Assembly: GCA_005503055.1 (NCBI GenBank)
Contig: SCOX01000001.1
Coordinates: 1 to 64,000 of the forward strand
Length of the DNA stretch: 64,000 bases
Direction: 5' to 3'
Origin: Lysobacteraceae bacterium P
Lineage (GTDB): Bacteria; Pseudomonadota; Gammaproteobacteria; Xanthomonadales; Xanthomonadaceae
Both the position numbers and the translations under genes were made by a program. The notes under the pieces are model-generated. The model was not told the origin of the DNA. It was given only the letters and a program-made list of their open reading frames with translations, and ran no database searches. How positions within the stretch are numbered: the stretch's first letter is position 1; every line of letters starts with the position of its first letter. Of the stretch, positions 33,165 through 40,369 are shown in pieces.

Positions 33165-33836
33165 TCAAACGGAGACGCGCAGTCCCATCTGCCCCAGCGC
33201 CATCACGATGAACTGCATCGCCAGCGCCACCTGCAGGATGCCCAGCACCGCACCGAGGATCTGCAGCACCAGCGGGCCGAAGCCACGCATCACGAAGCGC
33301 GCAAACAGCATCGCCAGCAGATTAAGCGTCATCACCGCCAATGCCAGTCCGAGCACCGAGAACGAGCGTTCGAGATCGGCGCTGAGCGCCATCAGCACGA
33401 TGACCGTCGCCACGCCATAAGGCGTGACGGCGACCGGAAACACCAGGCGCATCAACTGCGGCTCCGGCGGTTGCTCGGCAGGATGGGGCGGGGCGACGTC
33501 GTACTGCGACAACACTATCTGCAGGGCCACCAGCAGGAACACCAGGCCTGCAGCCAACTGCATCACCGGCGGTGCGATCTGCCAGTTCCTCAGCAGCGCC
33601 GCGCCGAGGTACGCCGCGACCAGGATCGCCACCACCGACAGCGCGAACACCTTCCACGCCATGGCTCGCGCTTGCGCGGGCGCCAGGCCGCGCGTCTGCA
33701 TGAAGTAGGGGCCGATCAATTTCAGCGGCCCGAGCATGATGAAGAAGAACAGGAAGACCTTCGATGCGCTGATGGCGTACGCGTGCGGTTCGACTGACGA
33801 CGCGGCCTGCAGGAGCGTTAATGCGCTGAAGTGCAT
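33165..33836 (-). CDS. MarC-family integral membrane protein
   Basis: 223 residues with six hydrophobic segments. FFFIMLGPLKLIGPYF near the N terminus and FPVAVTPYGVATVIVLM near residue 135 are the two repeated MarC signatures. Bacterial MarC proteins were once linked to multiple antibiotic resistance, but that link was withdrawn and their transport function is unknown. The DUF202 gene lies 10 nt upstream, so the two are probably an operon. Confidence 0.88.
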   Translation of the reverse strand: MHFSALTLLQAASSVEPHAYAISASKVFLFFFIMLGPLKLIGPYFMQTRGLAPAQARAMAWKVFALSVVAILVAAYLGAALLRNWQIAPPVMQLAAGLVFLLVALQIVLSQYDVAPPHPAEQPPEPQLMRLVFPVAVTPYGVATVIVLMALSADLERSFSVLGLALAVMTLNLLAMLFARFVMRGFGPLVLQILGAVLGILQVALAMQFIVMALGQMGLRVSV

Positions 33837-33846
33837 GTCCGCGCCC

Positions 33847-34335
33847 TCAGAAAAGGAACAGCCAGACGGCGGTCAACCCGCCCAGCGCGAGCAAACCGAA
33901 GCTGGCGACCAATGTGCCCTTCTGTCGCGCGATGTACTGTCCGCGCTCGATGTCCTCGCCCACGCGCCAATAGCGGTAGATGGACCACAGCAGCAGCAGC
34001 AGTCCCAGCACGACCATGCCGATCCCCGCATGCCCGGCATCGCGCAGCATCCGATGCGTCGTCTCCGGCGTCTTGCCCTGCTGGATCAGGTAGATCGCGA
34101 AGCGGTTGAGGGTGATGCCGAATCCCACCAGCGAGACCGTGGTACGCAGGTAGCTCAAGTGCGTGCGCTCGTTGGCCAGGTGCGAGCGCAGGTTCGACAC
34201 CTGCGTGCGATACACGGACAGCCGCGTCCGGTACATCGACAACGTCGTCGACGAAGTGGCGGCGTCGGCCTTGCCCTGGATCTGCGCGGCGAGCTCGTCC
34301 GGAAGCGGAGGCGGAGTGGGATCGACAACGCTCAT
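33847..34335 (-). CDS. YidH-type DUF202 membrane protein
   Basis: 162 residues. A cytoplasmic, helix-forming N-terminal half (YRTRLSVYRTQVSNLRSHLANERTHLSYLRTTVSL) leads into three membrane segments. LANERTHLSYLRT plus GFGITLNRF is the typical DUF202 signature. The function is unknown. ATG 34335 is used as it gives the compact form of the protein; it is first in a short operon with marC-like 33165-33836. Confidence 0.85.
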   Translation of the reverse strand: MSVVDPTPPPLPDELAAQIQGKADAATSSTTLSMYRTRLSVYRTQVSNLRSHLANERTHLSYLRTTVSLVGFGITLNRFAIYLIQQGKTPETTHRMLRDAGHAGIGMVVLGLLLLLWSIYRYWRVGEDIERGQYIARQKGTLVASFGLLALGGLTAVWLFLF

Positions 34336-34582
34336 CGGATACGGCCTCACGTTCCGGGAAACGGTGGACGGCGATCGGTGCGATGTCCGCCACGATCAAC
34401 TGGCAGGGTCGCAGAACAATGTCGTGCGGTTCGTTAGTGTGGCGTGAGTTATGCGGAAACCGACGCTCCCATGCGATGTGCTTGTCTGCTCGTCACCCTC
34501 ACGCCGACGCAGCGCGACTTCACGCCTGGTCCAAGCAGGCCGCGGTACGTTCCGCGGTGCCCACACATTCGGAAGTCCGATC

Positions 34583-35068
34583 ATGATCGCAAGGATCCAG
34601 CCATGCCTCTGGTTCGACGGGGATGCCGAAGAAGCGGCGCGCTTCTACGCCGCCACGTTTCCGGACAGTCGCATCGACGCGACCATGCGAGCGCCGGCCG
34701 ACTACCCGTCTGGAGAGGAAGGCGACATCCTCAACGTCGACATGACGATCCTGGGCATGCAATTCCTGCTGCTCAACGGCGGCCCGGAATTCAAGTTCAA
34801 TGAATCGGTGAGCTTCCAGGTCGCCACCCAGGACCAGGCCGAAACCGACCGCTACTGGCAGGCCATCACTCAGAACGGCGGACAGGAAAGCGCCTGTGGC
34901 TGGTGCAAGGATCGCTTCGGGCTGTCTTGGCAGATCACGCCCAAACGCCTGACCGAGCTATTGGCCGAGGGCGGCGAAACCTCGCAACGCGCATTCAAGG
35001 CGATGATGGAAATGGGCAAGATCGACATCGCCGCGTTGGACCGGGCCGTCGAAGGCGTCGAGCGATAA
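34583..35068 (+). CDS. VOC-superfamily (PhnB/3-dmu-9_3-mt-like) protein
   Basis: 161 residues. The fold of paired beta-alpha-beta units is suggested by ARIQPCLWFDGDAEEAARFY at the start and by SVSFQVATQDQAETDRYWQAI in the second half. GGPEFKFNESVSF and the segment CGWCKDRFGLSWQITP are hallmarks of the PhnB-like clade often annotated as 3-demethylubiquinone methyltransferase-like. Enzymatic function is unproven. ATG 34583 is the start of the conserved domain. Confidence 0.88.
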   Translation: MIARIQPCLWFDGDAEEAARFYAATFPDSRIDATMRAPADYPSGEEGDILNVDMTILGMQFLLLNGGPEFKFNESVSFQVATQDQAETDRYWQAITQNGGQESACGWCKDRFGLSWQITPKRLTELLAEGGETSQRAFKAMMEMGKIDIAALDRAVEGVER

Positions 35069-35095
35069 GGCCGGCGCGCAGGAAGGCGCGGCAGG

Positions 35096-35124
35096 AAAAA
35101 GGGCCTGCGATTGCGCGCAGGCCC
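35096..35124 (-). terminator. Rho-independent terminator of the tRNA-Leu gene
   Basis: Read on the minus strand: GGGCCTGCG, short loop, CGCAGGCCC, then TTTTT. It starts 13 nt downstream of the tRNA 3' end. Confidence 0.85.
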
Positions 35125-35136
35125 TGTTCTCGATGC

Positions 35137-35223
35137 TGGTGCCGGAAGTGGGACTCGAACCCACACGCTTTTAAGGGCGGCGGATTTTGAGTCCGCTGCG
35201 TCTACCGATTCCGCCATTCCGGC
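35137..35223 (-). tRNA. tRNA-Leu (anticodon CAA)
   Basis: 87 nt including an encoded 3' CCA. The acceptor stem GCCGGAA pairs with TTCCGGC. The anticodon arm is GCGGA-CUCAAAA-UCCGC with anticodon CAA, reading UUG. A long variable arm typical of leucine tRNAs (CGCCCTTAAAAGCG) and the TPsiC loop GGTTCGAGTCC are intact. A strong terminator follows. Confidence 0.97.
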
Positions 35224-35271
35224 GCGGGCGCGCAGTATAGCCGACCGCCGCTGCCTCCGGCAGCGGTGGCG

Positions 35272-35724
35272 TCACAGGCCGCCGTATCGGGCCATGCCGG
35301 CGGCCAGGACGAAGATCGCCGCGAGCAGGATCAGTTCGAAGCGCACGAGGCCGCGCAGTTTCGCCACTTCCGCGGTGTCCGGCAGGTAGGCGGGATTGGC
35401 GGCCAGTGCCTTGCGCCAGCGCAGGAAACGCACGGTCGGCAGGATCGACAACAGGCCCACCAGCACGAACACGCCCATCTTGGCGTGGAACCAGGGGTTG
35501 TGCAGATAGAAATCGTGGCCCTTGATGCCATAGACCACGCGCGCGATACCGACCACGATCAGGAGCATTGCGCAGATGCCGTAGCCTCTGTCGATGCCGG
35601 CCAGGCGCTGCAGGATGTTGCGGTCGAAGATGCCTCGCAGCAGCACGGATTCGGCCACCAGCATGGCGACGAGGCCGAACACCAGAAGGTGGTGCAGCGA
35701 GGCGAGGACGAAATCGGTCAGCAC
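35272..35724 (-). CDS. DUF2214-like integral membrane protein
   Basis: 150 residues with four membrane helices. HHLLVFGLVAMLVAESVLL at the N terminus, KMGVFVLVGLLSILPTVRFL in the middle and an ending in GMARYGGL match the DUF2214 pattern. The paired His (SLHH) and single His in the second loop (GHDFYLHNPWFHAKM) could bind a cofactor such as heme, but this is only suggestive. GTG 35724 is chosen because AAGGAG lies 8 nt before it; the longer reading lacks such a signal. Confidence 0.82.
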   Translation of the reverse strand: MLTDFVLASLHHLLVFGLVAMLVAESVLLRGIFDRNILQRLAGIDRGYGICAMLLIVVGIARVVYGIKGHDFYLHNPWFHAKMGVFVLVGLLSILPTVRFLRWRKALAANPAYLPDTAEVAKLRGLVRFELILLAAIFVLAAGMARYGGL

Positions 35725-35816
35725 GTCGTGCGCTCCTTGCGTTGGGGAACGCACACGCTACTGCCGCGCGCCCGCGCGGCCAAGGTGCCGAAGGTCAGGA
35801 ATGCGACGCCGGAACG

Positions 35817-36413
35817 TCAGGCCGCCTCGTCGGTCTGCAGCGTCTTGGCGACGCGGGAAAACCATTCGCCGCTGTCGGGCACGAACATCGCGCACGATTC
35901 CATCGCCGCCTTGTAGATGTGCAGCGAAACGGCAACGGCGTCGCTGCTGATGTTACGGATGGTGTGGTATTCGTGCGGCGGGATGAGGCTGCCCGCGCTG
36001 CCCGGACCGGCATGCATGCCGCCGGCGGCGCGGAAGCGGAAGCGGTCGCCTTCGCGTTCGAGCAGTTCGAACTGGGTGATCTCCAGCTCGCCGTCCCAGA
36101 CGCCTTCCACGCACCACAGGCCGCAGTGATCGTGCACCGGCGTCCCTTGTCCCGGACCCCAGGTCATCGCGACCACGCTGTAGCCGTGCTCAGGGCTGCG
36201 ATAGAGCTCGCGGCGCGCGTAGTGGTCGGCGATGGGTTCGTGCACGCAGTCGGGCAGGCGCACGTCGCGGTCGCGGATCATGCCGCACAGCGTGGTGCGC
36301 AGGGCGGCGGTGACCGCGTGCTCGTCGCCGCTGACCACGGCGGCGTCGATGGCGGCGACCAGCTTGTCGTGGCCGGGGAAGTCGAGGTCGGGCAGCGCGT
36401 CGGAGGTGTTCAT
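35817..36413 (-). CDS. cysteine dioxygenase-type cupin protein
   Basis: 198 residues. The cupin metal motif is seen as PVHDHCGLWCVEGVWDGELE (His-x-His plus Glu) near residue 98, with a later His in PPHEYHTIRN. It matches the CDO type I family, which oxidises cysteine to cysteine sulfinate with Fe(II) and O2; related thiol dioxygenases use 3-mercaptopropionate, so the substrate is not certain. It lies next to a MetX-type acyltransferase of sulfur amino-acid synthesis, which supports a thiol substrate. Confidence 0.85.
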   Translation of the reverse strand: MNTSDALPDLDFPGHDKLVAAIDAAVVSGDEHAVTAALRTTLCGMIRDRDVRLPDCVHEPIADHYARRELYRSPEHGYSVVAMTWGPGQGTPVHDHCGLWCVEGVWDGELEITQFELLEREGDRFRFRAAGGMHAGPGSAGSLIPPHEYHTIRNISSDAVAVSLHIYKAAMESCAMFVPDSGEWFSRVAKTLQTDEAA

Positions 36414-36496
36414 GGGGCCGATTCTAACGCGCGGCACGCGCACGCATTCTTGCGTTGCATCAATCCCGGGCGGTCCGCGGTATCGCTTGAAGCGGC

Positions 36497-37627
36497 CTAC
36501 AGGGCGTTCAGGAAATCCGCCACGGCCGGACCGAAGCGGGCGATGTCCACCAGGAAGGCGTCATGCCCCTGCGGCGAGGGCAGCGGCAGGAAAGTCGCCT
36601 CGGCGCCGCCCGCACGCAGTCCCTCGGCGATCTCCTCCTGCTGTTGCAGCGGGAAGAGGATGTCGGTCTGCACGCCGATCGCCAGCGCCTTCTCCAGGCG
36701 GATGCTGGACAGGCCGGCGCGCGTGTCGGCATCGCCATCGTTGCGGTTCGCGCAGTATTCGCCGATATCGAACCAGTCCATCGAGCGGCTGAGGTAGAGG
36801 TAGCAGTTAGGATCGAAGCGGCGCACGAAGCGTCGCGCGTGACCTTCCAGGTAGCTTTCGACTTCGAACTCCAGGCCAAACGGGTCTTCGTCGGCACGGT
36901 CGGAATCCAGGCGGACGCGACCGAAGCGGCCGTCCCATTCCAGCGCGGACCGGTAGGTGATCACGCCCAGCTTTCGCGCCATGCGCATGCCCGATTCGGG
37001 GTAGTGCGCGTCGTCGTACTGGCCGTGGTTCCAGTTCGGATCCAGGCGGATCGCCTCGCGCTGCAGCGAGCGGATCGCGATGGAGAACGGCAGCGCCTTG
37101 GCCGCGCCGGAAATGTTGATGTGGCTGCGCGCCAGGCCGGGGTTGCGCAACAGGAACGCCAGCGCGGTCATGCCACCCATGGAATTGCCGATGAGGCAGG
37201 CCAGCGATTGGATGCCCAATCCACGCACGAGATACGCGGCGGCATCGGCACCGTCTTCCACCGAAAGATCCGGAAAGCCCAGGCGGTACAGCTCGCCGGT
37301 CGTCGGGTCGATGGACGCCGGCCCCGTGGAGCCTTTGCAACTGCCCAGCGAATTCACGCAGATCACGAACCAGCGATCGCTGTCGATCGGCTTGCCGGGG
37401 CCGAGCATCGCCTCCCACCAGCCCGCGTCGCTGTTGCCGGCGTTGCTGGCGGCATGCGCGTCGGGCGAGAGGCCGGTGACGATCAGGATCGCGTTGTCGC
37501 GCGCGGCGTTGAGCGTGCCCCAGGTTTCGTAGGCGACGCGCGCGCCGATCAGTTCGCCGCCGCGCTTCATCGGGAACGGGGAGGGCAGGTCAAACCAGCG
37601 GGTGCCGGAGGGAATGAATTCGGTCAT
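36497..37627 (-). CDS. metX: MetX-type O-acyltransferase (homoserine or serine O-succinyltransferase)
   Basis: 376 residues, an alpha/beta hydrolase fold. The nucleophile Ser is in LIGNSMGGM (near residue 145), the Asp is in QTDILFP and the His in QGHDAFLVD. VVGGxxxG-type residues around NSLGSCKGSTGPAS form the oxyanion region. Xanthomonadales MetX relatives have been reported to act as L-serine O-succinyltransferases, so a role in cysteine rather than methionine synthesis is possible. The NSLGSCKGSTGP element fits that clade in my reading, but substrate assignment needs a direct test. Single gene. Confidence 0.85.
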   Translation of the reverse strand: MTEFIPSGTRWFDLPSPFPMKRGGELIGARVAYETWGTLNAARDNAILIVTGLSPDAHAASNAGNSDAGWWEAMLGPGKPIDSDRWFVICVNSLGSCKGSTGPASIDPTTGELYRLGFPDLSVEDGADAAAYLVRGLGIQSLACLIGNSMGGMTALAFLLRNPGLARSHINISGAAKALPFSIAIRSLQREAIRLDPNWNHGQYDDAHYPESGMRMARKLGVITYRSALEWDGRFGRVRLDSDRADEDPFGLEFEVESYLEGHARRFVRRFDPNCYLYLSRSMDWFDIGEYCANRNDGDADTRAGLSSIRLEKALAIGVQTDILFPLQQQEEIAEGLRAGGAEATFLPLPSPQGHDAFLVDIARFGPAVADFLNAL

Positions 37628-37796
37628 GGGGCAAGCTTAACGGGCAAGGCGCGGATCGGCATCGACGGTGGCTTGTTTTCAGCGTTCGAGGTGTCGTTCG
37701 CAAGGCGATTGTCAGCCGGGGAAGGGCGGCACGCGGTTGCAAGTCGATCCGTCATGCCGGTGAAGGCCGGGCCCCAGGCTGTCACGCCTTTCGCCT

Positions 37797-37871
37797 TGCC
37801 ACGCCTTCAATTCCATCACGCCTTCAATCCCATCACGCCTTCAGCCCCATCACGCCTTCAACCCCATCACG
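37797..37871. repeat. 17-bp tandem repeat, about 4 copies
   Basis: Units read CATCACGCCTTCAAYCC with small changes, at 37814-37830, 37831-37847 and 37848-37864, flanked by partial copies. The unit overlaps the tail of the family C repeat (CTGTCACGCC), so it probably arose by local duplication of that repeat end. Confidence 0.85.
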
Positions 37872-37910
37872 TCATTCCAGCGAAAGCTGGATTCCATTTT
37901 GACTTTGACT

Positions 37911-38060
37911 GTGGGAGAGAAGCGATAAGGCAACAGCAAAGCTTCCGATCGGCTGCGCCGCTCGGGTCACTTTTCTTTGCTTGCCCAAAGTCCGACTGGA
38001 TTCCCTTCGGTCAAAAAGTAACCCGAAGAAAGGGCAGTGGGCCCAACCCAATCCCACGAG
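37911..38060. repeat. dispersed element with GGGTCACTTTTCTTTG / AAGTAACCCGAAG arms
   Basis: An imperfect inverted repeat: GGGTCACTTTTCTTTGCTTG on one side and CAAAAAGTAACCCGAAGAAAGG on the other, around AAAGTCCGACTGGATTCC. I recall similar sequence in other Xanthomonadaceae genomes, but copy number cannot be checked here. Confidence 0.6.
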
Positions 38061-38310
38061 CGGATGGGGAGTAGGTGCGTTCGCGATTCGCCTTCCATGG
38101 CTCAGCGCTCACCGCCGCACATCCATGTGCGGCGCCCTTTGGGGCCAGGGGTCTGTTCGGCAGTTCAACGGCAACGGCAAACGCAGCCACAACCACGCCA
38201 TCCGGGCGAGGCCGGACCCCATGCGATCACATCTTGCGAGTTCTCCGTCATCCCGGCGAAGGCCGGGATCCAGGCTGTCACGCCTTCCGACCCGGCACGC
38301 GGTGGATGGA

Positions 38311-39333
38311 TCAGGGTCGAACCTGATCGATCACCAGTTCCACCACGCCCGACTTGTCCGAAGGCCTGGCTTTCGCTTCCAGGTCGCCGGCTTGCGGCAT
38401 CGCGTTGCCGCTGGCGGAGATGCGGGCGAGCACTTCGACCTTGTCGAGCTGCGAGAGCTTCATCGTCGGCATCGGGCTGTCGCCGTCGTCGAGCACCACT
38501 TCGCGCGGGAAATCCTTCGCCGGCAGTTTCTCGACGGCGACCGGCATCGGCGGTCCGCCGGCCTGGCGTGCGATCACGAACAGGCTCGCGTTGGCCGGTA
38601 CCTTCGCGGCGAGTTCCGGCGCGACCGTCACCTTCACCTTCAGTCCGCCCTGCGCAGGCACCGAAGCGACCGCAGCAACCGCGCTCGGCGGCAACGGCGG
38701 CAGGCCGGCCTCGGCGCGTGCGGCGTCGATCTGCGCACGCAATGGCGCGGCGGCGGCACCATCGACCACCGTCAACAAGGGTTCCCACGTGCGTGCGGCT
38801 TCGGCAGGCTGCGCGGCCTGGCGCTGGGCGATGCCGAGGAACCAGCGCGCACGCTGGTGCATCGGCTGCAGTTCGATCGCGTGCTGCAGCATCGACACGC
38901 CCTGCGCGTCGAAGCGGCGTTCTGGCGCGGCGAGCGCGCGAATTTCGGCCGCTTCGGCGAGCAGGTCCGGATCGTCCGGCACCAGTTTCACCGCGCGCGA
39001 GAGCGCATCGGCGGCCTTGGCGCTGTTGCCTTCGGCGATGTAGGCCCGACCGAGCAGACGCCAGCCTTCGACCTGATTGGGATCGCGCGCGAGTTCGGCT
39101 TCCAGTTGCGAGATCGCATCGGCCAGCGTTTCGGGCGCGCGACGCTGCGCGGAGTCCAGCGCGGTCGGCGTGCCTATGGCGAGGTACGCCAGGCCCGTGG
39201 CCAGCGTCAGACCGGCGACGACGGCGATGCCGGCCGCGCGCCGCGTGCGCCACAACGGGCGCAGCACGTAGGTCAGCGTCAGCACGGCCAGCACCAGGGC
39301 GGCAATCACGAAACCCCACATCGCACCGCTCAT
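38311..39333 (-). CDS. ccmI: cytochrome c maturation protein CcmI (CycH-like)
   Basis: 340 residues, the apocytochrome c chaperone of System I. One N-terminal membrane helix and a second at about 35-55 are followed by TPR-type repeats (GWRLLGRAYIAEGNSAKAADAL, about 85-180). A C-terminal periplasmic domain (LKVKVTVAPELAAKV onward) is present. It brings apocytochrome c to the heme ligation complex with CcmF and CcmH. Its start shares one base with the ccmH stop (TGATG). Last gene of the ccm cluster. Confidence 0.93.
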   Translation of the reverse strand: MSGAMWGFVIAALVLAVLTLTYVLRPLWRTRRAAGIAVVAGLTLATGLAYLAIGTPTALDSAQRRAPETLADAISQLEAELARDPNQVEGWRLLGRAYIAEGNSAKAADALSRAVKLVPDDPDLLAEAAEIRALAAPERRFDAQGVSMLQHAIELQPMHQRARWFLGIAQRQAAQPAEAARTWEPLLTVVDGAAAAPLRAQIDAARAEAGLPPLPPSAVAAVASVPAQGGLKVKVTVAPELAAKVPANASLFVIARQAGGPPMPVAVEKLPAKDFPREVVLDDGDSPMPTMKLSQLDKVEVLARISASGNAMPQAGDLEAKARPSDKSGVVELVIDQVRP

Positions 39334-39779
39334 CACCACTCCTGCTCTTCGTTGCGCTCGTCGGCCGTAGTCGTCGTCGGGCGCGAACGGCGGCGCACCG
39401 CGCCGGCCACGATGAGGCCGCCCGCGAGCAGTACCACCGCCGGGCCGAACCACAGCAGCCATGTCTTGCTTTCGACCTGCGGCCGGTACAGCACGAACTC
39501 GCCGTAGCGCGCCACCAGGAAGTCCTTGACCTCCTCGTCGCTCTTGCCCTGGCGCATCAGCTGCAGCACTTCGCGGCGCAGGTCCACCGCGATCTGCGCG
39601 TTGGATTCGGCCAGCGACTGGTTCTGGCACATCACGCAGCGCAGTTCGGTGATCAGCGCGTGGAAGCGCTTCTCCTCCGTGGGGCTGGTGAACGTGATCG
39701 GCGAGGCATCGGTGGCGACCTGGGCGAACGCGGGCGCGACCGACACCATCAATGCCAACGAAAGCAGCAGGGCGCGCAT
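39333..39779 (-). CDS. ccmH: cytochrome c maturation thiol oxidoreductase CcmH
   Basis: 148 residues. A signal peptide ending APAFAQ precedes the redox motif ELRCVMCQNQS (CxxC near residue 48), and a C-terminal membrane anchor follows (TWLLWFGPAVVLLAGGLIVA). It reduces or resolves the apocytochrome CxxCH disulfide before heme attachment. ATG 39779 is used, overlapping the dsbE stop by one base; GTG 39782 is an alternative. Confidence 0.95.
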   Translation of the reverse strand: MRALLLSLALMVSVAPAFAQVATDASPITFTSPTEEKRFHALITELRCVMCQNQSLAESNAQIAVDLRREVLQLMRQGKSDEEVKDFLVARYGEFVLYRPQVESKTWLLWFGPAVVLLAGGLIVAGAVRRRSRPTTTTADERNEEQEW

Positions 39780-40369
39780 CACAGCGGCTTGCTCCGCCCG
39801 TCGAGCTTCGCGATCTGCGGCAGCAGTTCGTTCTCGATCACCGCATCGGTGAGCGGCCCGACGTACTTCCAGCGGATGGTGCCGCCGGCATCGACGAGGA
39901 AGGTTTCCGGCGCGCCGTAGATGCCCCAGTCGATCGCGGCCTTGCCTTCGTAGTCGGTCAGGACCATGAAGTACGGGTTGCCGAACTGTTCCAGCCAGCG
40001 AAGCGCGTCGGCGTGTTCGTCCTTCCAGTTGAAACCGATCACGCGCAGGCGCTTGGTCTCGGCGAAGCGCGTCAGCACCGGGTGTTCATCGCGGCAGGCC
40101 GGGCACCAGCTGCCCCAGACGTTGAGCAGGTACGGCGCGCCGCGCAGGTCCTGGTCGGTGACCAGGCGGCCGGATTCGTGCAGCACCGGCAAGCGGAACG
40201 CAGGCGCGGGCTTGCCGATCAGCGGCGAGGGCAGGGCCTCGCGATTGGGATTGCGGCTGAGCATCACGCCGGCGAAGAGCAGCACGCCGAGTGCGGCGAC
40301 GATTGCGAGCGGGATCCAGCGCATCGACGATTTGCGTGCCTGTGGCGCGCCGTTATTCGATTCGCTCAT
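39779..40369 (-). CDS. ccmG: cytochrome c maturation thioredoxin CcmG (DsbE)
   Basis: 196 residues. One membrane anchor (about 18-38) and a periplasmic thioredoxin fold with WCPAC (in NVWGSWCPACRDEHP, near residue 85) and the cis-Pro segment GAPETFLVD. It passes electrons from CcdA/DsbD to CcmH and apocytochrome c. The start ATG overlaps the ccmF stop by 4 nt (ATGA), so the genes are coupled. Confidence 0.95.
   Translation of the reverse strand: MSESNNGAPQARKSSMRWIPLAIVAALGVLLFAGVMLSRNPNREALPSPLIGKPAPAFRLPVLHESGRLVTDQDLRGAPYLLNVWGSWCPACRDEHPVLTRFAETKRLRVIGFNWKDEHADALRWLEQFGNPYFMVLTDYEGKAAIDWGIYGAPETFLVDAGGTIRWKYVGPLTDAVIENELLPQIAKLDGRSKPL

Larger units (their letters stand above)
37628..38310. 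other. 683-nt gene-free region with several repeats
   Basis: Holds family C fragments at about 37750-37780, 37870-37890 and 38247-38275 (CGTCAT...CAGC arms), and a 17-bp tandem repeat at 37797-37871. It also holds a long xanthomonad-type element at about 37911-38060 (GGGTCACTTTTCTTTG and its near inverse AAAAAGTAACCCGAAG). No coding region has a credible start, and GC-driven open frames here are rejected. Confidence 0.8.

Noticed and set aside
35137-35223. Integration site for a genomic island at the tRNA-Leu gene
   Set aside because: No integrase, no direct repeat of the tRNA 3' end and no change in gene content on either side in this window.
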